Part shown: piece by piece, positions 14,910-23,174 of the stretch | Position numbering within the stretch: the stretch's first letter is position 1 | Layout: each line of letters starts with the position of its first letter | NCBI RefSeq assembly: GCF_004023625.1 | Contig: NZ_RPDJ01000052.1 | Span: 1 to 50,411, forward strand | Reading direction: 5' to 3' | Length of the DNA: 50,411 nt | Source of the DNA: Streptomyces cavernae | Lineage (GTDB): Bacteria; Actinomycetota; Actinomycetes; Streptomycetales; Streptomycetaceae | The notes under the pieces: model-generated | The model's input: only the letters and a program-made list of their open reading frames with translations | Databases searched by the model: none | Told to the model about the DNA's origin: nothing | Translations under genes and position numbers: made by a program

Positions 14910-15689
14910 ATGACGCACGAACTTCTGTCTGCCACCACTGCCGCCGTCCGCCGCGCCGGCGCCCTGATGCTGGACCGCTACTCCTCCGATGCGCGTCAGT
15001 TCGGGCTCACCGAACTCCTGGCGGACGTCCGCGCCAACGACCAAGCCGTGGTCGAGGTGTTGCGGCCGGCGCTGACCGACATCCTGCCCAGTGCGGACTG
15101 GCTCAACGACGAACACGGCTGGGGCCCGCTGACCACGGGTGAGTGGTGGCTCATCGATCCGGTCGGCGGCAACATCAACGCCGTCCACGGCATGACCGAC
15201 TGGAACATCGGCGTGAGCCTGGTCCGGGATGGGCGGCCTGTGCTGGCCGTGGTCTATTTCCCGCTGGTGGACGAGATGTTCACGGCCGTCGAGGGCGGCG
15301 GGGCGTTCCGCGATGGCGTGCGGCTGCGGGTCTCGGACAAGACCTCGCTCGACGGTGTCCTGGCCGGCACCGGTCAGGCAAAGCCCGGCCAGGACGCCGA
15401 AATCGCCGACCGGATCGGGGCTTCGTTCGCCGCGATGATGAAGGCGGCCATCTACGTGCGGGTTTCCGTGCCCGTGACGCACCAGTTGGCGCAGGTCGCG
15501 GCCGGCCGGATGGACCTGCACTGGCAGTTCGACCACGTGCGCTCGCACGTGGCGGGCGTGTTGCTGGTCCAGGAGGCCGGCGGCGTCGTCACCGACCTCG
15601 ACGGCAAGCCGTGGGAGCTGACCAGCAAGAGCTACCTCGCCGCCGCCCCGGGCGTGCACGCCGCGGCGCTGGAAATCGTCGCTGCCTGA
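14910..15689 (+). CDS. Inositol-monophosphatase-family protein with altered metal site
   Basis: A 259-residue member of the IMPase/CysQ superfamily, with GGAG six bases before the ATG. The early D-x-x (ANDQAVVEVLRPAL) and the DEHG that replaces G-E-E are recognisable. The key W-x-I-D-P-x-D-G-T motif reads WWLIDPVGGNIN, so the second Asp, a metal ligand and part of the catalytic site, is Gly and the following Thr is Asn. The C-terminal W-D-x-A-A-G region is replaced by QFDHVRSHVAGVLLVQEAGG. Some actinobacterial paralogues carry E at this place (DPIEG). It may be a weak or altered phosphatase, or a binding protein. It is probably controlled by the divergent LysR gene. Confidence 0.8.
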   Translation: MTHELLSATTAAVRRAGALMLDRYSSDARQFGLTELLADVRANDQAVVEVLRPALTDILPSADWLNDEHGWGPLTTGEWWLIDPVGGNINAVHGMTDWNIGVSLVRDGRPVLAVVYFPLVDEMFTAVEGGGAFRDGVRLRVSDKTSLDGVLAGTGQAKPGQDAEIADRIGASFAAMMKAAIYVRVSVPVTHQLAQVAAGRMDLHWQFDHVRSHVAGVLLVQEAGGVVTDLDGKPWELTSKSYLAAAPGVHAAALEIVAA

Positions 15690-16153
15690 CCGGAGATCGA
15701 CAACGGAGTGTTCGTGATGAGTACATCCGCCGTGTCCTCGGCCGCGAACCCGTCGGACTGCCCATGGTGATCCGCCAGTTGCGATGGGAACCAGACTGCG
15801 GATCTCGGTCGCGCTCAGGGCGGCGAACTCGGCAGGCCACTTGCCGGCCGTCTGCCGGTTGAGCCGGACCTGGTTGCAGGGGACGCCGATGTCCTCGGCA
15901 TACAGCTCCAGGGTCTCCCGCACCCCGAGCAGTTCCTCACCGGCCGCCGGTAACGAGCCGCCATGCGGTTACGGCCATTGCTGTGGGGCGCCGCGGCGCT
16001 GCCGGTGCCGGTGTGGATTCCCGCTCTCGTACCGATTGCATGGCAGTTCAAGCCGGTCGTTCCAGATGATGGCCATGAGCCCGGACAGTCATGAAAAACC
16101 AACGATGATCTACCGGTGCTTCGGATGCCATGGGACCGGGATGGGCTGGAGCC
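15690..16153. other. Spacer with an unrecognised minus-strand gene fragment
   Basis: On the minus strand from about 15950 to 15771 the frame reads AAGEELLGVRETLELYAEDI, then VPCNQVRLNRQTAGKWPAEF and LSATEIRSLVPIA. It looks like genuine protein sequence but lacks a start with a ribosome-binding site and I cannot name the family. The rest of the gap shows no feature. It is probably the remnant of a gene displaced by rearrangement. Confidence 0.35.
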
Positions 16154-17401
16154 CTATGTCGTCGCGAGGGCTTCTGTGGGGGTCAGGCGGGCGGCGCGGA
16201 TGGATGGGTAGACGCCGGCGAGCATGCCGATCAGGACCGCGCCGGCGAACCCGGCGGTCATCGAGCTGAGGGGGATGACCGGCTGCCAGTTCTGATGAGT
16301 GGCATAACCGATGGTGGCCAGGACTCCGAGTACGGTGCCGGCCAGGCCGCCGAGCCCCGACAGGACAACGGATTCGGTGAGGAACTGGCCGCGTATCTGG
16401 TTCCTGTTGGCACCCAGAGCGCGGCGCAGCCCGATCTCCCGGCGGCGCTCGAGGACGGAGATGACCATGGTGTTGGCCACTCCGATGCCGCCGACCAGGA
16501 GGGCGACCCCGGCGAGTCCGAGGAAGATCGCGGAGAAGGTGGTCTCGGTGGCCCGTTTGGCGGCCAGTGCGTCGGAGGGGCGGCTGACCTGGACCAGGCC
16601 GGGCAGTTCGGGGTTGATGGTGGCGGGCAGCACGTCGCGTACGGCCTCGATCTGCGACTCTCTGGCCTTGAGGTAGATCACGGTTGGGTGGCCGTTGAAC
16701 TTCAGCAGGCTGCGGGCGGCGTCCCAGCCGACCAGGACCGAGCGGTCGATGTCCGGCGACAGCGGGGTCTTCTCGAGGATGCCGATCACCGTGAACCAGC
16801 GGCGGTTGATGTAGATCTGCGGGGCGGGCTGCCCGGCGGTGATCTTCGGAATGCCGAGGCGAGAGGCGGCGACCGAGCCGAGGACGGCGGTGGGGAACTT
16901 CTCCGTCTCCGCGCTGAGGAATCGGCCCGAGCCCACCTTGGCGTTGATCGCCTGAAGCAGATTGAGCTTGCCGGCCAGGACGGTCAGGCCCGCGTACTCG
17001 CTGGCGCTGACGCGGTCATTGCGGAAGACCTCGGCATGGGTGTTGGCGACCGCGCTGGCCACCGTGACCGGCCCGATCCGGCCGGCCATGTCCACCGATT
17101 CCGGCGGCAGCAGCACCGGTGGGTCCTGTCGGGCGGGCACGGCCTGGAGCATGTTGGTGCCCAGCGCGGAGAGCCTGGTCATCAGGGCCTTCTCACTGGA
17201 CGCCGGGATCCCGGTGACGACGATCAGGGTGGCGATGCCGATCGAGATGCCGAGGGCGGACAGGGCCGCCCGGACCTTGCGGGTCCGCAGGCCCAGCAGC
17301 CCCAGGCCCAGGATGTCCAGCGGCGCCAGTCGCACCGGCCTGCTGTCGGCGACCCCTTCGGCGGGGCGGCCGGCGGCGGGGCGCGTCGAGGTGATGGTCA
17401 T
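16154..17401 (-). CDS. MacB/FtsX-type ABC transporter permease
   Basis: A 415-residue permease with one N-terminal transmembrane helix (LSALGISIGIATLIVVTGIP), a large extracytoplasmic domain (about residues 70-290) and three C-terminal helices. The FtsX-like signature is seen as GGIGVANTMVISVLERRREI, followed by GLRRALGANRNQIRGQFLTE, and the protein ends YPSIRAARLTPTEAL. MacB permeases do not form a channel; they move substrate outside the membrane by transmitting ATPase motion (mechanotransmission). It is the last gene of the minus-strand operon and overlaps the ATPase gene by four bases. It is paralogous to the permease at 31207. Confidence 0.93.
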   Translation of the reverse strand: MTITSTRPAAGRPAEGVADSRPVRLAPLDILGLGLLGLRTRKVRAALSALGISIGIATLIVVTGIPASSEKALMTRLSALGTNMLQAVPARQDPPVLLPPESVDMAGRIGPVTVASAVANTHAEVFRNDRVSASEYAGLTVLAGKLNLLQAINAKVGSGRFLSAETEKFPTAVLGSVAASRLGIPKITAGQPAPQIYINRRWFTVIGILEKTPLSPDIDRSVLVGWDAARSLLKFNGHPTVIYLKARESQIEAVRDVLPATINPELPGLVQVSRPSDALAAKRATETTFSAIFLGLAGVALLVGGIGVANTMVISVLERRREIGLRRALGANRNQIRGQFLTESVVLSGLGGLAGTVLGVLATIGYATHQNWQPVIPLSSMTAGFAGAVLIGMLAGVYPSIRAARLTPTEALATT

Positions 17402-18120
17402 GACCAGCTTTCCGTACGGGCGTCGGTGCGGGTGTCGGTGTCGGTGCGGGTGTCGGAAAGGAGGCGGCCGTCGCGGATCTCCACCCGGCGGGGCAGCTGG
17501 CCCGCGATGTCCCGGTCGTGGGTGATGACCGCGATGGTGGTTCCCTCGCGGTTCAACGTGGTCAGCAGATCCAGTACGGCCACGCCGTTGGCGGTGTCCA
17601 GTGCGCCCGTGGGCTCGTCGGCGAGCACCAGGACGGGCTGGTTGACGAGCGCACGGGCGATGGCCACCCGCTGCCGCTCACCGCCGGAGAGCTGCTGTGG
17701 CAGATGCCGGGCACGGCGTGCCAGCCCCACCCGGGCCAGCGCCTCCAGGGCCAGCGGATGGCGCTTGCCGCGCGGAACCCCGGCGTACAGCAGACCGGTG
17801 GCGACGTTCTCGGCGGCGGTCAGCCCGTCGGTGAGGTGGAACTGCTGGAACACGAAGCCGAGTTGGCGGCCCCGCAAGGCCGACAACCTGCGGTCGGAGA
17901 GTTCTGCGACGTCCTGGCCGCCGATCTCCACCGTGCCGCTGGTCGGCCGGTCCAGCGTGCCCATGATGTTCAGCAGCGTCGACTTGCCGGACCCGGACGG
18001 GCCGACGATGCCGAGCAGTTCGCCCTGCTCGACGGCGAGCGAGACATCGTCGAGCGCCGTGACCCCGCCGGGATACACCATGCTCGCGCCGCGCACCGCC
18101 AGGACCGGGCGCGAGCTCAT
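17398..18120 (-). CDS. MacB/LolD-type ABC transporter ATPase
   Basis: A 240-residue ATPase: Walker A GPSGSGKST (about residues 38-46), Q-loop FVFQQFHLTDGLTAAENV, signature LSGGERQRVAIARAL, Walker B VLVLADEPTGALD and switch His in ITHDRD. These are the features of the MacB/LolD/FtsE class. The C-terminus has a direct T-D-T-R-T-D repeat (DTRTDTDTRTDARTES), encoded by a short DNA repeat near 17415-17455. Both gene junctions are four-base overlaps, so expression with adaptor and permease is coupled. Confidence 0.93.
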   Translation of the reverse strand: MSSRPVLAVRGASMVYPGGVTALDDVSLAVEQGELLGIVGPSGSGKSTLLNIMGTLDRPTSGTVEIGGQDVAELSDRRLSALRGRQLGFVFQQFHLTDGLTAAENVATGLLYAGVPRGKRHPLALEALARVGLARRARHLPQQLSGGERQRVAIARALVNQPVLVLADEPTGALDTANGVAVLDLLTTLNREGTTIAVITHDRDIAGQLPRRVEIRDGRLLSDTRTDTDTRTDARTESWS

Positions 18121-19415
18121 GAGGTCGTCACCACCTTGGTTCCGTCACTGATGCCGCTGCCGCTGATCTCCACCACACCCTTGGAGAACATCCCGGTCTT
18201 CACCGCCACCAGACGGCCGCCCGGCAACTGCACCGCGTAGCCCCCCTCGCGCAGCGCCATCAGAGCGCCGACGGGCGCGGCGAGCACGCCTTTGCGAGTC
18301 TCCGAGGTGAACTTCACCTGTACCGGGGCGGAGTTCAGCTTGCGCACCGCCGCGGTGTCGCGCAACCTGATGCTGACGGTCAGCTCGGGCTGACCGGAGC
18401 CGCCGTTGCCGCCGCCGGCCGCCGCGTCACCGAGCTGGACGGTGGTGCCGATGGCGGTGATGGTGCCCTGGGCCGTGGAGTTGTCGGGCAGGTTCACCGT
18501 CACCGAGTCGCCCCTCCGTATGGAGCCTGCCTCGTCCGGTTCCACTGGTACGGTCACCGACTTGACGGTGGAGGTGACGGTCATGAGGGTCCCGTCGGCC
18601 GCGTCGGCGAGCTGGGCCTGTACGCCGTCGACCCGCACGGCACCGGACAGCACCGAGAGGTCGCCGACGGCCAGAACGCCGGTGGGGGGCATGCCGACCG
18701 TGGTCTGCCACCGCTTGATCGCGGCGACGAGGCCGGCGGTCAGGACCCCGTCGCCACGCTTGACCTGGACGGGCGCCGCGCTGGAGGTGGCGGCGTCGGG
18801 CTGGGTGCTCTGCCTGGTTCCGGTGGCGTCCGGTGCGGGACCTGCCGTGGCCGAGCCCGCTGTCTCCCGCGCTGCGTCCCCGGCCGTCTCTTCGGTGTCC
18901 GCCTCGTCGGGCCTGACCGGTTGCTGAGCGATCCACGTGCCCACCGCGGGCTGTGCGCCGATGTCGTAGCCGAGATTCCTCAGGTTGTCCGCCACCACCT
19001 TCACGTCCGGGCCGGTGGTGCCCCGGGCCCTCAGCGTCCGGTACAGCGGCGTGCTGCCGTAGAAGACCGGTACCGGAACGTTGTCCACCCGGTACAGCGG
19101 CTCGCCCCGCCGCACCGTGGTCCCCGCCGCCGGCAGCCAGGTGATCAGGCCGCCCCTGCCGCCCTTCACCGTGGTCGTCCGGCCGTAGCCGAGGGTCCCG
19201 TCCAGTGTCTGGGCATTGGACAGATCGGTTCTGGTCACGACGGCGGTGGCGACCCGCGCGGCGCTGCCGGCCGCCTTGTCCGGCTTCCCGTCGCGGTCCT
19301 GCCAGGCGGCTACGGTCAGTGCGCTCGCGATGACGACCGCCAGTGCCACGGCCCCGAGGACCACCCGTCGTCCGCCCCGCGGACGGGCGGCCCCGGTGTC
19401 ATCAGTCGTCTTCAC
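18117..19415 (-). CDS. Peptidoglycan-binding-domain efflux adaptor (HlyD/MacA-like)
   Basis: A 432-residue periplasmic-type adaptor anchored by an N-terminal helix (VVLGAVALAVVIASALTVAA, residues 18-37). Residues about 60-130 form the barrel-sandwich half (GGLITWLPAAGTTVRRGEPL, then NVPVPVFYGSTPLYRTL). A peptidoglycan-binding fold starts at GPDVKVVADNLRNLGYDIG and resumes at AIKRWQTTVGMPPTGVLAVG. Between these halves lies a Thr/Ala/Asp-rich insert (about 167-215) missing from the paralogue at 29067. The C-terminal half is the membrane-proximal barrel. In Gram-positives such adaptors link a MacB-type pump to the cell wall. Confidence 0.9.
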   Translation of the reverse strand: MKTTDDTGAARPRGGRRVVLGAVALAVVIASALTVAAWQDRDGKPDKAAGSAARVATAVVTRTDLSNAQTLDGTLGYGRTTTVKGGRGGLITWLPAAGTTVRRGEPLYRVDNVPVPVFYGSTPLYRTLRARGTTGPDVKVVADNLRNLGYDIGAQPAVGTWIAQQPVRPDEADTEETAGDAARETAGSATAGPAPDATGTRQSTQPDAATSSAAPVQVKRGDGVLTAGLVAAIKRWQTTVGMPPTGVLAVGDLSVLSGAVRVDGVQAQLADAADGTLMTVTSTVKSVTVPVEPDEAGSIRRGDSVTVNLPDNSTAQGTITAIGTTVQLGDAAAGGGNGGSGQPELTVSIRLRDTAAVRKLNSAPVQVKFTSETRKGVLAAPVGALMALREGGYAVQLPGGRLVAVKTGMFSKGVVEISGSGISDGTKVVTTS

Positions 19416-20022
19416 CGAACGCCTTCACCTGACAGGTGGCCTCGGCTTCCTCGTAGTTGGGAGCGCTCAAGCTCGCTCCCTCTTCCAAGCCCCAGCCTCC
19501 ATCGACGACCACGCTCTTGATGCCGTGCTCGTTCATGCACTTCACCATGATCCGTACGTCGTCGCTGTAGTCCGGGTTCTTGGCCGGGTCCAGCTCCGGC
19601 GGATCGAGCGGTTCCTTCCCCCGACACGCCTTCACCTCGGGGGCGTTCGGGGAGGTCTTGTACTTCTTCTCCGCCCCGTTCTCCTTCAGGCAGGCGAGCC
19701 AGGCATCCATCATGCGGTTGATCTCTTCCTGGGTGGTGTCCAGCCGGATCCGCGGCCGGCCCGCGTCGGGATCGGCGCTCGACTGCGTCGAACCACCGCC
19801 CGCCGCCGGGGTATTGATCGAGGCGACGTCGCCCTGACCGCTCTTGTCCGCATCGCTTCCGCCGCCTCCGTCACCGCCCCCGCATGCGGTGAGGACGACC
19901 AGCGCGGCCGCGCCGACAAAGGTGAACACCGCGGCTCGGCGAGTACGACTGAACACGGGCCGCGGGCGATGGGCGCACTCGCCGCGACGGTCCGACGACG
20001 CCCGATTGAGGAGATTCGACAT
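19402..20022 (-). CDS. Small lipoprotein with four-cysteine pattern (efflux operon partner)
   Basis: About 206 residues from the ATG at 20022. An Arg-rich start (VFSRTRRAAV) precedes a hydrophobic stretch and the lipobox LTAC, followed by a Gly/Ser/Asp linker. The mature part has four Cys: WLACLKENGA, EVKACRGKE, MVKCMNEHGI and EATCQVKAFG. The same order, with the C-L/M-x(2-3)-G helix motif at positions 1 and 3, occurs in the lipoprotein at 28129, which precedes the paralogous operon. It overlaps the adaptor start by 14 bases. It is probably exported and lipid-anchored, perhaps delivering substrate or sensing state for the pump; the function is not established. Confidence 0.85.
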   Translation of the reverse strand: MSNLLNRASSDRRGECAHRPRPVFSRTRRAAVFTFVGAAALVVLTACGGGDGGGGSDADKSGQGDVASINTPAAGGGSTQSSADPDAGRPRIRLDTTQEEINRMMDAWLACLKENGAEKKYKTSPNAPEVKACRGKEPLDPPELDPAKNPDYSDDVRIMVKCMNEHGIKSVVVDGGWGLEEGASLSAPNYEEAEATCQVKAFGEDD

Positions 20023-20111
20023 GGCGCAGACCATGGCCCGCGGATATGAGGATTCTGTCAGGGCGCAGTCAGAGATCCGTCTGGTCTTGTCCCGCCCCCT
20101 AAGGTGACCCC

Positions 20112-20813
20112 ATGAGCGCCCGTGTTCTCGTGGCCGAGGACGACACCAAACAGGCCGAGGTGATCCGCCGCTATCTGGAGGGCGAGGGCCACACCGCCCT
20201 GGTCGTCCATGACGGGCGCGCGGCGCTCGACGAGGTGCGCCGCCACCGGCCCGACCTGCTGATCCTCGATGTGATGATGCCCGTCGTCGACGGACTGGAC
20301 GTGTGCCGCATCCTGCGGCGCGAAAGCGATGTGCCCGTGTTGATGCTGACCGCCCGCAGCACCGAGGAAGACCTCCTGCTCGGCCTGGACCTCGGCGCTG
20401 ACGACTATCTGACCAAGCCCTACAGCCCCCGCGAGCTGATGGCCCGTACCCGCACCCTGCTGCGGCGAACCCGGGCATCCGCCGCGGCGCCGGACGACCC
20501 GGTGCTGCGGATCGGTGCTCTCGCCCTCGACCCCGTCCGCCGCATCGTCGAGATCGAGGGCCGGCTGGTGACCTGCACGCCGGGTGAGTTCGACGTCCTC
20601 GCCACGATGGCCGCCGAACCGGAACGGGTCTTCACCCGGCGTCAGTTACTGGCCCGGACACGGGGAACCGACCGTTACATAACCGAACGCACCATCGACG
20701 TACACGTCCTGAATCTCCGCAAGAAGATCGAACCCGTTCCCCGGCAGCCGGTCTATCTGCGGACCGTGTTCGGAGTCGGCTACTGCCTCACCGACGGCAG
20801 CCGTGGGCGCTGA
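20112..20813 (+). CDS. OmpR-family response regulator
   Basis: A 233-residue regulator. The receiver has the acidic pair E9-D10-D11, phospho-acceptor Asp53 in LLILDVMMPVVDG, and Lys in DDYLTKPYSPREL. The C-terminal winged helix (GEFDVLATMAAEPERVFTRR, then the wing VRTVFGVGYCL) fits the OmpR/PhoB type. AGGTGA precedes the ATG. It diverges from the lipoprotein-adaptor-ABC operon across about 90 bases and overlaps the kinase gene by 11 bases, so it most likely controls that efflux operon together with the kinase. Confidence 0.93.
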   Translation: MSARVLVAEDDTKQAEVIRRYLEGEGHTALVVHDGRAALDEVRRHRPDLLILDVMMPVVDGLDVCRILRRESDVPVLMLTARSTEEDLLLGLDLGADDYLTKPYSPRELMARTRTLLRRTRASAAAPDDPVLRIGALALDPVRRIVEIEGRLVTCTPGEFDVLATMAAEPERVFTRRQLLARTRGTDRYITERTIDVHVLNLRKKIEPVPRQPVYLRTVFGVGYCLTDGSRGR

Positions 20814-22638
20814 GACGGAGGCCCAGGCCGCGGCCAGAACCGAAGCCAAGGGCAGGGGCAGCGCCAAGGGCAGGGCCGGGGGCCGGGGCAGGCTGCCGTT
20901 GCGGCGGAGTCTGCTGGTCCGGCTGCTGGCGGCGTCGATCACGATCGCCGTGTTGTCGGTCGCGGCCACCGCCTGGCTGGCCGTGCGCACCGCGACGAGC
21001 GCCATCCAGGACGAGCAGGGGCAAGTCCTCGCCAACGACGCCCAGATCTACGACACGCTCATCGGCTATGCCGCCGACCACACCGACTGGTCCGCGGTGA
21101 AGCCGACCCTGAGCCGGCTGGCCGAGCGGACCGGGCGCCGTATCACCCTGACCACACAAGACCGCCGGCCCATCGCCGGGTCCGGCTCCGCCACCGCCCT
21201 TCCCACCAGAGCCTCGGTGCTCGTCGACCCTCTGCGGGCCGACCCGGCGCTGCTGCCCGGCATCAAGACGGACGGCATCGACCCGCGAGCGGTCGGCCCA
21301 TATCGACTGCCGGAAGGTGAGCGCAAGGAACTACGCAACCTCGCGGAGAAGCTGCAGCCCTGCTGGCGCCATTTCGCCGGTTCCAGCGCCCGAGTCACCG
21401 AAACGCCGAGCGGTAGGCCCTCCGTCGTCATCAACGCCAACAATGACCTCCTGCAGAAAATCAGCGGGGCGTGCGCCCTGTACACGCTCGACGACCCCAC
21501 GCCCACCGAGAAACGGGCGCTCGACCGGCTCAACGTCCTGGTCGGCGGCTGTCTGGAACGCCAGCGCCTAAACCCCGTGACGGTAGGTCTCAGCTTCAAG
21601 CCCACCAACGGAGTCGCCGGCGAGGCCGTACAACGGTGCATCGACACCGCCCGCCGCGAGCAGCTCGCTCCGTACGTCGCTCCGCCCGCGCTGTTGTTCG
21701 TCACCACCCGGGCCGGATCGGCCGCCCCCGGCTTCGATCTCTCCCCGGGCAACACGGTTCGGGTCGCCGGCGTCGCCGCCCTTGTGCTGGTCCTCACGGT
21801 GGCCGTCACTGTCGCGGTGGGCATCCGGCTTGTCAGACCCCTGCGGGCACTGACCGACGCCGCCCGCCGCCCGGCGCAGCAGCACCTGCGGGTACCGGTG
21901 ACCACCAACGACGAGATCGGTCACCTGGCCGCTGCGTTCAACGACCTGTCAGAGCGCCGCGAGCGGGTGGAGGGCCAGCGCAAGGCCATGGTCAGCGACG
22001 TCGCCCATGAACTGCGCACCCCGCTCAGCACGATCCGCAGCTGGCTCGAAGCAGCCCAGGACGGCTACGCCGTTTCCGACGACGCGTTCGTCGCCTCCCT
22101 GCTGGAGGAGGCCCTGCTGCTCCAGCACATCGTCGACGACCTCCAGCACCTGGCACAGGCCGACGCGGGCCGGCTCCGGCTGCACCCCGAACTCCTGCGC
22201 CTGCCCGAGCTCCTCGACCACGTGGCCACCGCCCACCGCGGCCGGGCCGACACCGCCGGCGTCACGCTCACCACCCACACCGAGGGCGCCCCCACCCTCT
22301 TGGCGGACCCCGTGCGCCTGCGCCAGACCATCGGCAACCTGCTGTCCAACGCCATCCGGCACACACCTCCCGGAGGCACCGTCACCCTGCGCTGCCGCGG
22401 CGCCGGCAACCAGGTCGTGATCGAAGTCGCCGACACCGGTACCGGAATCGCCGCCGAGGACCTGCCCCGAGTCTTCGACCGCTTCTGGCGCGCGGACAAG
22501 TCCCGCAGCCGCCAGACCGGCGGCAGCGGCCTGGGCCTCGCCATAGTCCGCCAACTCACCGAAGCCCACGGCGGAACGGTCTCGGTGACCAGCACCCCGA
22601 ACGTGGAGACGGTCTTCACACTCAGCCTGCCCCTGTGA
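20803..22638 (+). CDS. Sensor histidine kinase with cysteine-containing extracytoplasmic domain
   Basis: A 611-residue kinase from a GTG start, giving a basic Ala/Gly-rich cytoplasmic lead. TM1 is about residues 43-63 (LLAASITIAVLSVAATAWLA). A sensor domain of about 260 residues follows, with four Cys (LQPCWRH, SGACALY, GGCLERQ, VQRCIDT). TM2 is VAGVAALVLVLTVAVTVAVG, then HAMP, His402 in VAHELRTPLSTIRSW, N-box LLSNAIRHTPPGG and G-boxes DTGTGIAAEDLP and GGSGLGLAIVRQL. The sensor segment 21033-21138 has a near-identical inverted copy at 11706-11811. It probably senses envelope stress or a compound and controls the divergent efflux operon through the regulator at 20112. Confidence 0.93.
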   Translation: MGAETEAQAAARTEAKGRGSAKGRAGGRGRLPLRRSLLVRLLAASITIAVLSVAATAWLAVRTATSAIQDEQGQVLANDAQIYDTLIGYAADHTDWSAVKPTLSRLAERTGRRITLTTQDRRPIAGSGSATALPTRASVLVDPLRADPALLPGIKTDGIDPRAVGPYRLPEGERKELRNLAEKLQPCWRHFAGSSARVTETPSGRPSVVINANNDLLQKISGACALYTLDDPTPTEKRALDRLNVLVGGCLERQRLNPVTVGLSFKPTNGVAGEAVQRCIDTARREQLAPYVAPPALLFVTTRAGSAAPGFDLSPGNTVRVAGVAALVLVLTVAVTVAVGIRLVRPLRALTDAARRPAQQHLRVPVTTNDEIGHLAAAFNDLSERRERVEGQRKAMVSDVAHELRTPLSTIRSWLEAAQDGYAVSDDAFVASLLEEALLLQHIVDDLQHLAQADAGRLRLHPELLRLPELLDHVATAHRGRADTAGVTLTTHTEGAPTLLADPVRLRQTIGNLLSNAIRHTPPGGTVTLRCRGAGNQVVIEVADTGTGIAAEDLPRVFDRFWRADKSRSRQTGGSGLGLAIVRQLTEAHGGTVSVTSTPNVETVFTLSLPL

Positions 22639-22639
22639 A

Positions 22640-23105
22640 GGGACGGACGCCTGCTGACGCTCGGAGGGGGCTTGTTGGTGTGCGGGATGGTGGTTGGCCT
22701 GGTGTGTTGCTGGTTTGTCGAGAGGCGGGGTGGGTGGCTTCGGTGGGGAGGCCGGGGTGTGTGAGCTGGAGTTATGTCTTGTGTGCTGAGCGGGGCTGGG
22801 TTCGTTGTAGGTAGCTGTGGCATGACAAGGCTCGGCTGGTGTTTGTGCTGGTCAGAGTTCTGCCTGCTTGGTGGGTGGGGCTCGAACACGGTGGCGGCTT
22901 CGAGGAACCGCTGTGCGGCCGCGAGCACTCGGGCGGCGTCGGGCAGCACGGTGCCGGGGGAACGGATGGTGCCGTCGGGGTTCAGCTCGTGCTCGCCGAT
23001 CGGGACGGCGGCACACGTGAGATCGGCCAGTTCGCATGCCTCGTAGGCCATCACCAGTCTCGCTCGCGCCGCATTCGTGTACTGTGCGGTGGGCTCCCGT
23101 GTCAT
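22640..23105 (-). pseudogene. Hypothetical gene, 3' end lost
   Basis: From the ATG at 23105 the first 80 codons read as a real protein (AQYTNAARARLVMAYEACEL, DLTCAAVPIGEHELNPDGTI, VLAAAQRFLEAATVFE), a short helical hypothetical family seen in Streptomyces. After about 22865 the frame becomes Pro/Thr/His-rich and stays open through 22640 into antisense of the kinase gene without a credible end. The plus strand here is strongly G/T-rich (22660-22870). I take it as an intact N-terminal part with a lost or frameshifted end; the family function is unknown. Confidence 0.5.
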
Positions 23106-23174
23106 CTTCGGTCATGTCAGTCAGCCTCAGCTCCCGACGATGGGGGGCGGGGATGATCACCGCGGCTCCCCGTG

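Noticed and set aside
16130..18151. A 673-codon plus-strand ORF
   Set aside because: It is antisense to the ABC permease and ATPase genes, rich in Gly/Asp/Arg, with no family features; it is a GC-content artefact.
22065..22640. Extension of the hypothetical gene at 23105 into antisense of the kinase
   Set aside because: The Pro/His/Arg-rich tail has no protein-like character; only the first 80 codons look genuine.
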